NCBI RefSeq assembly: GCF_026540895.1
Contig: NZ_JALNUR010000013.1
Location: 21,369-85,368 of the forward strand
DNA length: 64,000 nucleotides
Source: Sphingomonas sp. GM_Shp_1
Lineage (GTDB): Bacteria > Pseudomonadota > Alphaproteobacteria > Sphingomonadales > Sphingomonadaceae
Direction of reading: 5' to 3'
Shown here: positions 17,972-27,326 of the stretch, piece after piece
Numbering within the stretch: the first letter of the stretch is position 1
Layout: each line of letters begins with the position of its first letter
Position numbers and translations under genes: made by a program
Notes under the pieces: generated by a model
Seen by the model: only the letters and a program-made list of their open reading frames with translations
Told to the model about the DNA's origin: nothing
Database searches by the model: none

Positions 17972-18412
17972 TCAGCAAGGATCGTGCCGATTTTGCGAGC
18001 GGCGCGGCGCGGCGGCGGGCATGTCCTCCAGCGCGCGCATTTCGGCGCGGATCGCGGCGGCGCGGGCGCGTTCGAGCAGCTTTTCGACCGCCGTCTGATC
18101 GCGCTTGGCATCGCGGGTCTGCTCGGCGGCGCGGTCCGCCTGGCGCTCGGCGGCGGCGACGCGACCGGCGGCGGCGTCGGAGGATTCGTTCAACCGGTTG
18201 CGGAAATGCGCCCGCGCCATCAGCGCCACCGCCGAGGTCGGCGGGGCCGGGGTGGGAGCGACCGCCTGGGCCAGTTGGGCGATGCGATCCGACAACTGGC
18301 GTTCGGTCGCGACCCGCTGCTGCGCGCGCGATTCCTCGGCCATGGTCAGGTTGAGTTGCAGCGTGCGGACCCGGTGGAGCCGGTTCAACATCGCCTGTTG
18401 CCGGTTGGGCAT
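17972..18412 (-). CDS. fliJ: Flagellar export protein FliJ
   Basis: A 146-residue, mostly helical coiled-coil protein rich in Ala, Arg and Gln, located between fliI and fliK where fliJ is expected. It likely forms the stalk of the FliH-FliI ATPase and escorts export chaperones. Sequence identity to known FliJ is low, as usual in this family, so position carries much of the assignment. Confidence 0.85.
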   Translation of the reverse strand: MPNRQQAMLNRLHRVRTLQLNLTMAEESRAQQRVATERQLSDRIAQLAQAVAPTPAPPTSAVALMARAHFRNRLNESSDAAAGRVAAAERQADRAAEQTRDAKRDQTAVEKLLERARAAAIRAEMRALEDMPAAAPRRSQNRHDPC

Positions 18413-18426
18413 GGTCTGTCCTTCGG

Positions 18427-19764
18427 TCAGGCGCCGGGCTGGCCGAACACGCCGACCAGTTCCTCGACCGCATGGTCGAGCGGCACGATCTCATCGGCGT
18501 CCTGGCGGATATATTCCATCACCGCCGGGTGGCAGGCGATGGCGGCGTCGATCGCCGGGTCGGCCCCGGCGCGATAGGCGCCCATCAGCACCAGGTCGCG
18601 ATTTTCCTCATAGGTCGCCAGGTGGCGGCGCAGCGTCCGCGCGGCCATGGCATGCGGCTTGCCGACGATATCGGTCATCACGCGGCTGACCGAGGGGCCG
18701 ATATCGATCGCGGGATAGACACCGCGCTCGGCCAGATGGCGGTTGAGCACGATATGGCCGTCCAGGATCGAACGCGCCGAGTCGACCACCGGGTCGTTGC
18801 CGTCGTCGCCGTCCGCCAGCACGGTGTAGATGGCGGTGATCGACCCCGGCCCATGCGCATCGGCCCCGGCGCGCTCGATCAGATTGGGCAGCATCGCGAT
18901 GGCGGACGGCGGATAGCCGCGCGCCGAGGCGGGCTCGCCCAGCGCCAGCCCGATCTCGCGCCCGGCATGGGCGACGCGGGTCAGCGAATCCATGATCAGC
19001 AGCACCTTCTTGCCCTCGGCGCGGAACGCCTCGGCAATGGCGGTGGCGCGCAGGGCCCCGCGAATGCGCAGCACCGGCGAATGGTTGGCGGGCACCGCGA
19101 CCACGACCGAGCGCGCCCGCGCCTCGCCCGCCACCTTGGTTTCCAGAAAGTCGGCGACCTCGCGGCTGCGCTCGCCGATCAGGCCGATGACGATCACATC
19201 GGCGCGGGCGGCGCGGACCATCATGCCCAGCAGCACCGACTTGCCGACGCCCGAACCCGCCATGATGCCGACGCGCTGGCCCTGGCCGATGGTCAGCAGC
19301 CCGTTGATCGCGCGCACGCCCACGTCCAGCGGCTCGCGCACCCGGCCGCGATCGAGCGGCGACTGCATCTTGCCCGCCAGCGGCCAGCGGCCCGCGCCGC
19401 GAATGGGGCCCAGTCCGTCGATCGGCTTGCCCGACCCGTCGACCACGCGGCCCAGCATCGCCGCGCCCACTTCCGCCTCGCCCGGAGGACCGAGCGGGCG
19501 CACCGGCGCGCGCGGCAGCAGCGGTGCGGGACCGCCCAGATTCATCAGGAGCGTGCGACCGTTGCGGAAACCGATCACCTCGGCCTCCACCCGCTCGCTC
19601 TCCGCATCGCCGATCGCGCAGACGGTGCCCACCGGCAGCGACAGGCCGACCGCCTCCATCAACAGCCCGTCATAGGAGGACAGCCGCCCCGACACGCTGA
19701 CGCGCGGCGCGAAATCGGCCTGGGCCAGCGTTTCCAGATAGTCGGCGGTGAACCGGTTCAGCAT
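18427..19764 (-). CDS. fliI: Flagellar export ATPase FliI
   Basis: A 445-residue type III export ATPase homologous to F1 beta. Walker A is GIMAGSGVGKSVLLGMM near residue 160, Walker B is KVLLIMDSLTRVAHAGREIGLALGEP, and the ATPase alpha/beta signature PSAIAMLPNLIERAG follows. It hexamerises at the export gate and unfolds substrates. The start MLNRFTADYL at 19764 lies inside the last codons of fliH (7-base overlap). Confidence 0.96.
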   Translation of the reverse strand: MLNRFTADYLETLAQADFAPRVSVSGRLSSYDGLLMEAVGLSLPVGTVCAIGDAESERVEAEVIGFRNGRTLLMNLGGPAPLLPRAPVRPLGPPGEAEVGAAMLGRVVDGSGKPIDGLGPIRGAGRWPLAGKMQSPLDRGRVREPLDVGVRAINGLLTIGQGQRVGIMAGSGVGKSVLLGMMVRAARADVIVIGLIGERSREVADFLETKVAGEARARSVVVAVPANHSPVLRIRGALRATAIAEAFRAEGKKVLLIMDSLTRVAHAGREIGLALGEPASARGYPPSAIAMLPNLIERAGADAHGPGSITAIYTVLADGDDGNDPVVDSARSILDGHIVLNRHLAERGVYPAIDIGPSVSRVMTDIVGKPHAMAARTLRRHLATYEENRDLVLMGAYRAGADPAIDAAIACHPAVMEYIRQDADEIVPLDHAVEELVGVFGQPGA

Positions 19765-20594
19765 GACGGGACCGGCACCTTGTCCATGACCGCCGCCAGC
19801 TGATCGAGCCATAGGCGCGGTCCGTCCTCGATGATGGTGGAGGCGCTTTCCAGCACGAAGCCGCCGCGCTCGACACTGGGATCGCCGACCGGGAAGATCG
19901 TCTGCGGCAGTCGCCCTTCCAGGGCGGCGACATCGTCGGGATGGACGCGCAGCATCGCGGACTCATGCGCCTCGGCCAGCAGGTCGATCGCGCCCTCGAT
20001 CCGCGCGGTCAGCCGGGCGGCGTCGATGCCGGTCTCACCGACCAGCCGGGTGACCAGCGCCATGACGGTGTGCCGCAACTGGTTCGCCATCATGTCGCGG
20101 TCGATCCGCGATGACAGCGCGTGGGAGATGCCGCCGATCAGCTCGGCGTCGCGTGCCTGCGCTTCGGACAGGGCCTGGAATTCGCGGGTCGCGTCCTCGA
20201 CGCCCTGGGCATAGCCCTCGGCATGGGCGGCGGCGCGGGCCGCCGCGATCGGATCGACCGCAGGCTCCTCGCCTTCCTCGCACGCGGCGAACGGATCCCA
20301 GCCCTGGGTGGGGTCTTCGGTCCGGTTGGCCGGGTGGAAGTGGCGGGGCCGCGCCTGTCCGTCCGCTTCCGGGGCGGGATCGGCACCCGGCACCGGCGAG
20401 CGGGGGCGGAACGACACCGGGCCCGCGCCCAGATCGAAGCCCATGCCCATATCGGCACCGGCGCCGGCAACCGACCCGGCACCCATGCCGGGCAGGTCCG
20501 ACCGGGCGAAGCCGCCCGGCGGCGCGAACGCCTGTTGCAGCGCCGCCGCCGCCGCATTCTGCCGCGCGGAGAAACCCGCGACGAAATCAGACAT
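19758..20594 (-). CDS. fliH: Flagellar assembly protein FliH
   Basis: A 278-residue regulator of FliI. The N-terminal half is low-complexity (Gly/Ala/Pro). The C-terminal half has the AHAEGYAQGVEDATREF helix (GxxxG-type pattern typical of FliH) and the FliH/V-ATPase E-like end with LRVHPDDVAALEGRL. It overlaps fliG by eight bases and fliI by seven. Confidence 0.9.
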   Translation of the reverse strand: MSDFVAGFSARQNAAAAALQQAFAPPGGFARSDLPGMGAGSVAGAGADMGMGFDLGAGPVSFRPRSPVPGADPAPEADGQARPRHFHPANRTEDPTQGWDPFAACEEGEEPAVDPIAAARAAAHAEGYAQGVEDATREFQALSEAQARDAELIGGISHALSSRIDRDMMANQLRHTVMALVTRLVGETGIDAARLTARIEGAIDLLAEAHESAMLRVHPDDVAALEGRLPQTIFPVGDPSVERGGFVLESASTIIEDGPRLWLDQLAAVMDKVPVPSC

Positions 20595-21615
20595 AATCGT
20601 CCTCGCCGCCGCCCATCATGATGGTGCCTTCCTTGGCCAGGTTGCGGGCCACCGCGATCATCGCCTTCTGCGCCTCCAGCACTTCGGACAGCTTCATGGG
20701 CCCGCGCGAGTCGATCTCGTCGCGGATACCCGCCGCCGCCCGCGCCGACATGCACGCCAGGAAGCGTTCGCGCGCCGCCTCGTCCGCGCCCTTGAGCGAG
20801 CGGATCAGCACTTCGCCATCGACGTTGCGGATGAGCGCGCCCAGATTCTTGTCGTCCATCTCCAGCAGGTTCTCGAAGATGAACAGCGCCTCTTCGATCT
20901 GCTTGGCGACGTCGCGGTCGATCTTGAACAGCTTGGGCATGACCCGCTGCTCGGTCGCCTTGCGCGCGCTCGACAGGATCTTGGCCGCCTCGCGCGAGCC
21001 GCCCATGGTCAGGCCGTTGCCCGCCCCGCCGCCGCCATTGCCGCCGCTCGTGCGACGCGACAGGATCGCGTTCAGCGTCTCGATCGCCTGCGGCGTCACC
21101 GGCCCCAGCCGCGCGACGCGGTGCAGGATGTCGGGCTGCATCGTCTCGGGCAGCAGTTCGAGCACCTGGCCCGCCACCGCCGGATCGCAATTGGCGATCA
21201 GCACCGCGCCGATCTGCGGATGTTCCTTCTCGACGATCTTGGCGATGTCGGTCGCGTCGAGCCAGTGGAGCATCTCGATCTCGCACTGCGCCTCGGGCGG
21301 CACGATGCGCGACAGCACGCTATCGGCGCGTTCGGGCCCGAGCGCCCGGTTCATCAGATTTTCGACCAGCGGCTTGGGCTCGAACGCGATCGAGGTCCGC
21401 GCCCGCGCACAGCCGACGAAATTGTCGAGCACCTCGTCGACGTCGCTCTCGCTGACATCCGCGATCGAATACATCGCCTTGCCCAGTTCGCGCACCTCGT
21501 CGGGGTCCAGCTTTTGCAGGATGGCGGCGGCTTCCTCCTCGCCGACCAGCATCATCAGGACCGCCGCACGCTCCACCCCGCTATAGGCGCGGGGGGCCTC
21601 CGCAACCGCGCTCAT
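20587..21615 (-). CDS. fliG: Flagellar motor switch protein FliG
   Basis: A 342-residue rotor protein that contacts FliF through its N-terminal domain and the stators through its C-terminal domain. The N-terminal GVERAAVLMMLVGEEEAAAILQKLDPDEV, the middle EHPQIGAVLIANCDPAVAGQVLELLPE and the C-terminal MDDKNLGALIRNVDGEVLIRSLKGADE with charged residues are all present. Ser/Gly-rich linker residues lie between the middle and C-terminal domains. It overlaps fliF by ATGA. Confidence 0.97.
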   Translation of the reverse strand: MSAVAEAPRAYSGVERAAVLMMLVGEEEAAAILQKLDPDEVRELGKAMYSIADVSESDVDEVLDNFVGCARARTSIAFEPKPLVENLMNRALGPERADSVLSRIVPPEAQCEIEMLHWLDATDIAKIVEKEHPQIGAVLIANCDPAVAGQVLELLPETMQPDILHRVARLGPVTPQAIETLNAILSRRTSGGNGGGGAGNGLTMGGSREAAKILSSARKATEQRVMPKLFKIDRDVAKQIEEALFIFENLLEMDDKNLGALIRNVDGEVLIRSLKGADEAARERFLACMSARAAAGIRDEIDSRGPMKLSEVLEAQKAMIAVARNLAKEGTIMMGGGEDDYV

Positions 21616-23351
21616 GCCTGCGGCTCCGGCATGCGGATCATGTCGCGGATGGCGAGGGCGGCGCGGGCCGGATTGTCGCGGGTGAAGCCGCGCACCTTGC
21701 CGATCCGTTCGTCGAGCACGGTCGAATCCTCGATATCGTCGAGCGTCACGGGCGGCTGGACCGCGATCTGATCGGGCCGGACCTGACTGGCCAGCGCGGG
21801 ATCGCCGTCGGCCTCCTCCACGCCATCTGCGCCGTCGGCGGCCCCCATCGGCAGCGCCTTGGTCGCCGCCTCGTCCTTCTTCTTCGTCATCGCCTTGACG
21901 AGCGGACGCACGCCGAGCAGCAGGACGAGCAGCGCGATGATCAGCGCGGTCGCATTGCGCGCCAGCACGGGCAGCCAGCTATTGTCGTACCAGGCCGGAC
22001 CCTGATCGGTGCTCGCATCGGCGAACTTGCGGCTGATGACGGTCACATTGTCGTTGCGCTGCTGATCGAAGCCAACCGCCGACTTCACCAGATCGGAAAT
22101 CTGGCCGATCTCCATCTGGCTGCGCTTGCCCGTGGCGGGATCGCGCAGCAGGACGGCGACGGTCAGCCGCTTGATCGAACCCGGCGCGGCGCGCGTCACC
22201 GAGACTTCCTTGCCCAGGTCATAGGCGCGCTGGAAGCTGTCGGACTGTTTTTCGGGGTTCACGCCCGGACCACCGGCGACCGGCTTCTGGTCGGCGGGCG
22301 GCGTGCCCGGCGCGCCATTGGCGGCCTGCGGCTGTTGCAGCGTGCTGGCGGGCGGCGGGGTGTTGGACAGCGCGCCCGGAATGCCGCCCGGGGTGGTCGG
22401 GTCCTTCTGGTTGCCGGTCCAGTTGCCGGTTTCGGCGCGCAGCACGCCTTCCTTGTCATAGGATTCGCGGGTCGCGCTGGTCTCGTCCAGATTGACCTCG
22501 GCCTGCACCTCGGCGGTGAAGTTGCCCGCGCCGACCAGGGGGGTCAGCAGCTGGATCAGCTGGGTCCGGTATTTCTCTTCCATGCGGCGCTGGAAATCGA
22601 TGCGGCGATCGTCGCCATTGGCACCCTCGGCGCCCTTTTTGGACAGCAGGCCGCCCATCTGGTCGACGATGGTCACGTCCTCCGGCTTCATCCCCGGCAC
22701 CGACGAGGCGACGAGATTGACGATCGACTGGACCTGCGATTCCGACAGCGAGCGCCCGGCATTCAGCTTCAGCACCACCGATGCGGAGGGCGAGGCATGG
22801 TCGCGCACGAAGACCGACGCCTCCGGCATGGCGAGGTGGACGCGCGCCTCGGCCACCGCGTCGATCTCCTGGATCGAGCGGGCCAGTTCGCTCTCGCGCG
22901 CCTGGCGAAGCCGTTCGCCCTCGACCGCGCGGCTGACGCCCATCGGCAGCTGGTCGAGGATCGCGTAGCCGCCGGGCGCCTGCTTGGGGAGCCCCTGGCC
23001 CGCCAGCAGCATCCGCGCCCTGGAATAATCCTCCTCGTTGACGGTCAGTGCGCCGGTGCCGTCGTTGATCTTGCTCTTGATGTTCGCGGCCGACAGCGCG
23101 GTCGTCACCGCCTGCTTGTCCGCGTCCGAGAGATTCTCGAACAGCGTCTTCTGCGGCGGGCTGGACAGCGCCATCCAGGCGAGCGCGGCGGCGGCGATCA
23201 GTCCGATCAGCATCGCCATCGGCGCGGAACGGCGCACGGCGGGCTGCGCCATCACCGATTTGATCTGGCGCAGCGGGTTGGCGAACTTTTCCGGCAACGG
23301 CGGCAGGGCCGGTGCGGGATTGGTCGATGCGGGGGTGAGGGCAGTGCTCAT
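21612..23351 (-). CDS. fliF: Flagellar MS-ring protein FliF
   Basis: A 579-residue inner-membrane ring protein, the base on which rotor and export gate assemble. It has one transmembrane helix near residues 43-62 (PMAMLIGLIAAAALAWMAL) and a second near residues 465-485 (ATALIIALLVLLLGVRPL). Between them are the YscJ/FliF ring-building motifs (SRARMLLAGQGLPKQAPGGYAILD). The C-terminal cytoplasmic tail binds FliG. It starts one base after fliE. Confidence 0.97.
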   Translation of the reverse strand: MSTALTPASTNPAPALPPLPEKFANPLRQIKSVMAQPAVRRSAPMAMLIGLIAAAALAWMALSSPPQKTLFENLSDADKQAVTTALSAANIKSKINDGTGALTVNEEDYSRARMLLAGQGLPKQAPGGYAILDQLPMGVSRAVEGERLRQARESELARSIQEIDAVAEARVHLAMPEASVFVRDHASPSASVVLKLNAGRSLSESQVQSIVNLVASSVPGMKPEDVTIVDQMGGLLSKKGAEGANGDDRRIDFQRRMEEKYRTQLIQLLTPLVGAGNFTAEVQAEVNLDETSATRESYDKEGVLRAETGNWTGNQKDPTTPGGIPGALSNTPPPASTLQQPQAANGAPGTPPADQKPVAGGPGVNPEKQSDSFQRAYDLGKEVSVTRAAPGSIKRLTVAVLLRDPATGKRSQMEIGQISDLVKSAVGFDQQRNDNVTVISRKFADASTDQGPAWYDNSWLPVLARNATALIIALLVLLLGVRPLVKAMTKKKDEAATKALPMGAADGADGVEEADGDPALASQVRPDQIAVQPPVTLDDIEDSTVLDERIGKVRGFTRDNPARAALAIRDMIRMPEPQA

Positions 23352-23352
23352 C

Positions 23353-23727
23353 TTACACCGGCATGCTCATGATGTCCTTATAGGCGGACAGGAGTTTGTT
23401 ACGGACCTGCAACGTCGCTTCGAAGCCGACCGAGGCCTGCTGGCGCGCCATCATCACCTTGGCGATGTCGACGGTTTCGCCGCGTTCATAGGATTCGGAC
23501 AGGCGGGCGGCCTGTTGCTGGCCTTCGTTCACGCCCTTCAGCGCGGTTTCCAGCGTGTCGGCGAAATTCGCCGGAGCCGCCGGGGCTTGAGTCTGGGCGG
23601 CCTGTGCCGCCTGGTTGGCACCGGCCTGGCTTGCCGCCTTGAGCGCCTGATTGCGTTCCAGGATCTGCGCACGAAGCGCCATCACCCGGTCGACGCTCAT
23701 CGCGCCGCCGACACCGCCGACGCTCAT
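23353..23727 (-). CDS. fliE: Flagellar hook-basal body complex protein FliE
   Basis: A 124-residue adaptor between MS ring and rod. The C-terminal block (SVGFEATLQVRNKLLSAYKDIMSMPV) is the conserved FliE signature. The Ala/Gln-rich linker in the middle is variable. It overlaps the end of flbD by ATGA, which places the regulator gene at the head of the fli operon. Confidence 0.95.
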   Translation of the reverse strand: MSVGGVGGAMSVDRVMALRAQILERNQALKAASQAGANQAAQAAQTQAPAAPANFADTLETALKGVNEGQQQAARLSESYERGETVDIAKVMMARQQASVGFEATLQVRNKLLSAYKDIMSMPV

Positions 23728-25037
23728 GCCATCATGGCCCGGCTAGAGGGGCGGATGATCTCCTCGCCCTGCTCGCGCGCCTTGGCGAGGCGGTAGCGCA
23801 GCGTGCGCTCCGAAATGCCCAGGCGCTTGGCGGTCTCGACCCGGTTGCCGCCGCACGCGGCCAGCATCTCGCGGATCGCGGCGAATTCGCTCATCTGCAC
23901 GACCTTGCCCAGCGTGGCTTCGGCGGTCGTCACGGTCAGCGGCATGTCGTCGGTGTCGTTGGCGACCATCGGGCGGTCGAACACGATATGCTCGGGCTCG
24001 ATGGTCGCGCCGCCCGCGAAGAGCAGGGCGCGTTGGATGACGTTTTCCATCTCGCGGACATTGCCCGGCCAATTGTGCATGGCCAGCTTCTCGATCGCCG
24101 CGACGCTGGGCCAGGGCATGACGGCGCGGCCCGCGGCGTGGCGCAGGATCATCGTCGCGGCGAGCGCGGGGATGTCCAACCGCCGCTCGGACAGCGCCTT
24201 GGTGGTCAGCGGGAAGACCGACAGGCGGTAGTAAAGGTCGGCGCGGAACCGGCCCGCCGCCACTTCGGCCTGAAGGTCGCGATTGGCGCAGGCGATGATG
24301 CGGACGTCGACCGACTGCGGCATCGACGCGCCGAGCGGGATCACCTCGCGCTCCTGGAGCACGCGGAGCAGCTTGGCCTGAAGCTGGAGCGGCATCTCGG
24401 CGATCTCGTCGAGCAGCAGGGTGCCGCCGTCCGCCGCGCGGAAGAAACCTTCGCCCGCCTGGGCCGCGCCGGTGAAGGCGCCCTTCTGGTGACCGAAGAG
24501 CAGCGCCTCCAGCATCGATTCGGGCAGTGCCGCGCAGTTGATCGCGACGAACGGCTTGGACGCGCGGGCGGACTGGGCGTGGATCGCGCGGGCCACCACT
24601 TCCTTGCCGGTGCCGGTCGGGCCGTTGATCAGGACGGTGATGTCCGACTGGGCGACCCGCTCGGCCAGGGTGAACAGCGCCAGGCTCTCCGGATCGGCGG
24701 CGGTCGGCATGTCCGGCCCGGCGACCAGCGCGCGGACGAAGCTGTTGCCGACACCGGCCTCGCTTGCCGGATAGATCACCGTCGTCGGTCGGCCATGGCT
24801 TGCCGGGATGATGGCGGGCTCGGCCCCGTCGCCGACGATCACGGTGCGCGTCGGATGGGTTACGACGTCGTCCGGGGTCAGCAGGAACATGTCCCCCGCC
24901 TGTGGCGCGGCACCCGGTTCGGCAATCGCCAGACCCTGAGCGCGCAATGCGGAGATCAGCGCATATTTCTGCTTGATCAGGGCGGGAGAGGGAAGAATCG
25001 ACGGCATCGGCGGGGAAGTCCTTTCGTGACTCCCCAT
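23724..25037 (-). CDS. flbD: Sigma-54 dependent flagellar activator (FlbD/FlgR-like)
   Basis: A 437-residue AAA+ enhancer-binding protein. Walker A GPTGTGKE is near residue 139, the sigma-54 contact loop GAFTGA near 186, Walker B GGTLLLDEIAEM near 205, and a Fis-type helix-turn-helix (GGNRVETAKRLGISERTLRYRL) sits at the C-terminus. The 110-residue N-terminal region is not a recognisable receiver domain and lacks the acidic pocket and Lys pattern. I start at 25037, preceded by AAAGAAG; an ATG at 25007 is the alternative. It heads the fli operon and should activate the RpoN promoters at 32.5 and 35.3 kb. Confidence 0.88.
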   Translation of the reverse strand: MGSHERTSPPMPSILPSPALIKQKYALISALRAQGLAIAEPGAAPQAGDMFLLTPDDVVTHPTRTVIVGDGAEPAIIPASHGRPTTVIYPASEAGVGNSFVRALVAGPDMPTAADPESLALFTLAERVAQSDITVLINGPTGTGKEVVARAIHAQSARASKPFVAINCAALPESMLEALLFGHQKGAFTGAAQAGEGFFRAADGGTLLLDEIAEMPLQLQAKLLRVLQEREVIPLGASMPQSVDVRIIACANRDLQAEVAAGRFRADLYYRLSVFPLTTKALSERRLDIPALAATMILRHAAGRAVMPWPSVAAIEKLAMHNWPGNVREMENVIQRALLFAGGATIEPEHIVFDRPMVANDTDDMPLTVTTAEATLGKVVQMSEFAAIREMLAACGGNRVETAKRLGISERTLRYRLAKAREQGEEIIRPSSRAMMA

Positions 25038-25200
25038 TGCCGCTTCTTTGGTAAAACCGCGGTTAATGCGGCAAGAATGGCGGCAATATTTTTCCGGGCG
25101 CACGCGGGCATGCGCCCGCGCCACCGCGCGGGGGCGGGCGCACGCGTCCGCCCGCCCGTGAAACGGCAATTTCGGCAAAACTTAAGGGCAGGTTTTTGCC
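25037..25200. promoter_or_regulatory. Cluster of GCGGCAA motifs between flbD and fliC
   Basis: TTGCCGC (25037-25043, overlapping the flbD start), GCGGCAA (25068-25074), GGCGGCAA (25079-25086), CGGCAA (25164-25169 and 25173-25178) and TTTGCCGG (25195-25202) lie in the divergent space. The same core recurs upstream of the two RpoN promoters, so these are candidate FlbD-like sites, possibly for autoregulation. Confidence 0.5.
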
Positions 25201-25210
25201 GGTTGGCGGC

Positions 25211-25237
25211 TAAATCCTGCCGGAATGCGGCCGTTCT
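25211..25237 (+). promoter_or_regulatory. Sigma-28 (FliA) promoter of the first flagellin gene
   Basis: TAAA (25211-25214), 15-base spacer, GCCGTTCT (25230-25237). The GCCG core and spacing match the FliA consensus. The distance to the fliC start leaves a leader of about 60 bases. Confidence 0.8.
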
Positions 25238-25304
25238 CCACTTCGACGGCTCGACGGTCCCAGGGGACAGCGAGGGACCCGTCGAGCTTTTCGGAGGATG
25301 AACG

Positions 25305-26153
25305 ATGACTGTTATTGCGACCAACGTGAATGCGATGCGCGCCACTGCCGCCGGCAACCTCGCCCAGAACGCGCTGAGCACCTCGATGCAGCGCCTGTCG
25401 AGCGGCAAGCGTATCAACTCGGCAGCCGACGACTCGGCGGGCCTCGCAATTTCGGCCTCCATGACGTCGCAGATTCGCGGCATGGCGCAGGGCATCCGCA
25501 ACGCCAATGACGGCATCTCGATGGCGCAGACCGCCGAAGGCGCGCTGGACGAGGTGAGCAACATGCTGCAGCGCATGCGTGAACTGAAGGTCCAGTCGAC
25601 GAACGGCACCTATCAGGCCAGCGACGTCACCAACCTCAACAACGAGCAGGCCGCGCTGGCGGTCCAGATCAACAGCGTGGTGTCCAACACGACCTTCAAC
25701 GGCAAGGCCTTGTTCAACGCCGCCGCCGCAACCGGTTTCACCATTCAGACCGGCGCCGGTGTCAACGATACCATCACGCTGAAGTCGACCGACTTCACGA
25801 AGGCGACCGGTTCGGCAGCCCTGGTCGCCGTGACCGGCGGCGGCGGTGAATCGGCGGCAAACGCCGCGACGATCTCGGCGGGTGCGACCCTCGCCCAGTA
25901 TGACGACGCGATCAAGGCGGTGGCGACGGCGCGGGCCGGACTGGGCGCGACGCAGAACCAGATCCAGTCGGCGGTCAACAACACGACCTCGACCATGACC
26001 AACCTGTCCGAAGCCCGCAGCCGCATCGAGGACACGGACTTCTCGGCGGAAACCACCGCGCTCGCCAAGGCGCAGATCCTGAGCCAGGCATCGACCGCGA
26101 TGCTGAGCCAGGCCAACCAGTCGCAGCAGGGCGTGCTCAAGCTGCTCGGCTAA
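25305..26153 (+). CDS. fliC: Flagellin (first copy)
   Basis: A 282-residue flagellin made only of the conserved D0/D1 helices. The N-terminus ([43 protein letters not shown]) and C-terminus ([49 protein letters not shown]) are canonical. The central region (residues about 130-190) is short, so surface domains D2/D3 are essentially absent. It has a strong AGGAGG-type ribosome site and its own sigma-28 promoter. Confidence 0.97.
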   Translation: MTVIATNVNAMRATAAGNLAQNALSTSMQRLSSGKRINSAADDSAGLAISASMTSQIRGMAQGIRNANDGISMAQTAEGALDEVSNMLQRMRELKVQSTNGTYQASDVTNLNNEQAALAVQINSVVSNTTFNGKALFNAAAATGFTIQTGAGVNDTITLKSTDFTKATGSAALVAVTGGGGESAANAATISAGATLAQYDDAIKAVATARAGLGATQNQIQSAVNNTTSTMTNLSEARSRIEDTDFSAETTALAKAQILSQASTAMLSQANQSQQGVLKLLG

Positions 26154-26160
26154 TCCCCGG

Positions 26161-26189
26161 ATCGGGGGTCTTTCCCCTGAACCCCCGAT
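26161..26189 (+). terminator. Hairpin after the first flagellin gene
   Basis: ATCGGGGGT (26161-26169) pairs exactly with ACCCCCGAT (26181-26189), seven bases after the stop. There is no clear T-run. A second stem with one G-T wobble follows near 26197-26225 (CCCCCGTCAT with ATGGCGGGGG). Confidence 0.55.
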
Positions 26190-26263
26190 AACTGTTCCCC
26201 CGTCATTTCAATGAGATGGCGGGGGACAGCCAAAATAATTCGTCGCCCGCTGCACTTTTTTTC

Positions 26264-26290
26264 TAAAGTGCGGCGACAGGCGACCGTTTT
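26264..26290 (+). promoter_or_regulatory. Sigma-28 (FliA) promoter of the second flagellin gene
   Basis: TAAA (26264-26267), 15-base spacer, ACCGTTTT (26283-26290). Spacing is identical to the promoters of fliC, fliD and flgM, with one change in the GCCG core. Confidence 0.7.
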
Positions 26291-26353
26291 CCGTTGTGGC
26301 AGCTCGACCTTCGCCTTGGGGGCGGCGGAGAGCTCCAGCTTTGGAGAACAACC

Positions 26354-27196
26354 ATGACGGTGATCGCCACCAATATCTCGGCCTTACGCGCCGCCAATGC
26401 ATCGATCTCTGCCCAGAACGGGCTGGACGTTTCGATGAACCGCCTTTCGACGGGTAAGCGAATCAACTCCGCGATGGACGATGCGGCCGGTCTGGCCATC
26501 ACCTCCTCGATGACCGCGCAGGTGCGAGGCATGAATCAGGGCGTTCGCAACGCCAATGACGGCATCTCGATGGCGCAGACCGCCGAAGGCGCGCTCCAGG
26601 AAGTCAGCAACATGCTGCAGCGGATGCGCGAACTGGCGGTGCAGAAGGCCAACGCGACCTATTCCACGCAGGACATCGGCAGCATCACCGTCGAGCAGGA
26701 CGCCTTATCGGCGCAGATCACGACCATCCTGACCAATACCACCTTCAACGGCCAGAAGCTGTTCGATGGTACGGCGGGCCTTAACGGTGACGGTTCGGTG
26801 CAGATCCAGGCGGGTGCCTATTCCAGCGATGCGCTGACCATGACGTTCGGTAATCTGAAGGCTGACACGACCCTGGTCAAGGTCATCGACTTTGCCACCC
26901 AGAAGTTGAAGACGTCGCCGGCCCCGGTATTCCAGGATTTCGACGACGCGATCGCGAAGGTGTCGAATTTCCGCTCGGGTCTGGGTGCGGTGCAGAACCG
27001 GCTTCAGTCGGCGATCAACAACCTGACATCGAACGCCACCAATCTTTCAGCCGCGCGCAGCCGCATCGAGGATACCGATTTCTCGTCGGAAACCACCGCG
27101 CTCGCCAAGGCGCAGATCCTGTCCCAGGCCTCGACTGCGATGCTGAGCCAGGCGAACCAGTCGCAGCAGGGCGTGCTCAAGCTGCTCGGTCAGTAA
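26354..27196 (+). CDS. Flagellin (second copy)
   Basis: A 280-residue paralogue of the preceding flagellin. The first 115 and last 60 residues are very similar to the first copy, while the centre (residues about 135-205) differs. The start at 26354 follows TTTGGAG and gives the same MTVIATN beginning. Both copies have separate sigma-28 promoters and 3' hairpins, so filament composition may depend on two promoter strengths. Confidence 0.96.
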   Translation: MTVIATNISALRAANASISAQNGLDVSMNRLSTGKRINSAMDDAAGLAITSSMTAQVRGMNQGVRNANDGISMAQTAEGALQEVSNMLQRMRELAVQKANATYSTQDIGSITVEQDALSAQITTILTNTTFNGQKLFDGTAGLNGDGSVQIQAGAYSSDALTMTFGNLKADTTLVKVIDFATQKLKTSPAPVFQDFDDAIAKVSNFRSGLGAVQNRLQSAINNLTSNATNLSAARSRIEDTDFSSETTALAKAQILSQASTAMLSQANQSQQGVLKLLGQ

Positions 27197-27286
27197 TACC
27201 GGATCCTGAGCGCCCCGGCACCGCGCCCCCACTCGGGTGCCGGGGCCGACCGACCGCGCCCGAGCGCGCGGTACGGTTCGCAGGAA

Positions 27287-27318
27287 AAACCCCGGCGGCC
27301 TTCGGGTCGCCGGGGTTT
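27287..27318. terminator. Bidirectional intrinsic terminator
   Basis: AAACCCCGGCG-GCC (27287-27300), TTCG loop, GGT-CGCCGGGGTTT (27305-27318). It is a 14-base-pair stem between convergent genes, with an A-run on the left that becomes a T-run for minus-strand transcripts. It can end both the flagellin and the permease transcripts. Confidence 0.85.
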
Positions 27319-27326
27319 ACGCGTTT

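Noticed and set aside
25186..25199. GG-N10-GC element before fliC as a sigma-54 promoter
   Set aside because: Only the invariant dinucleotides fit; the -24 block is poor. The sigma-28 element at 25211-25237 is far better and closer to the gene.
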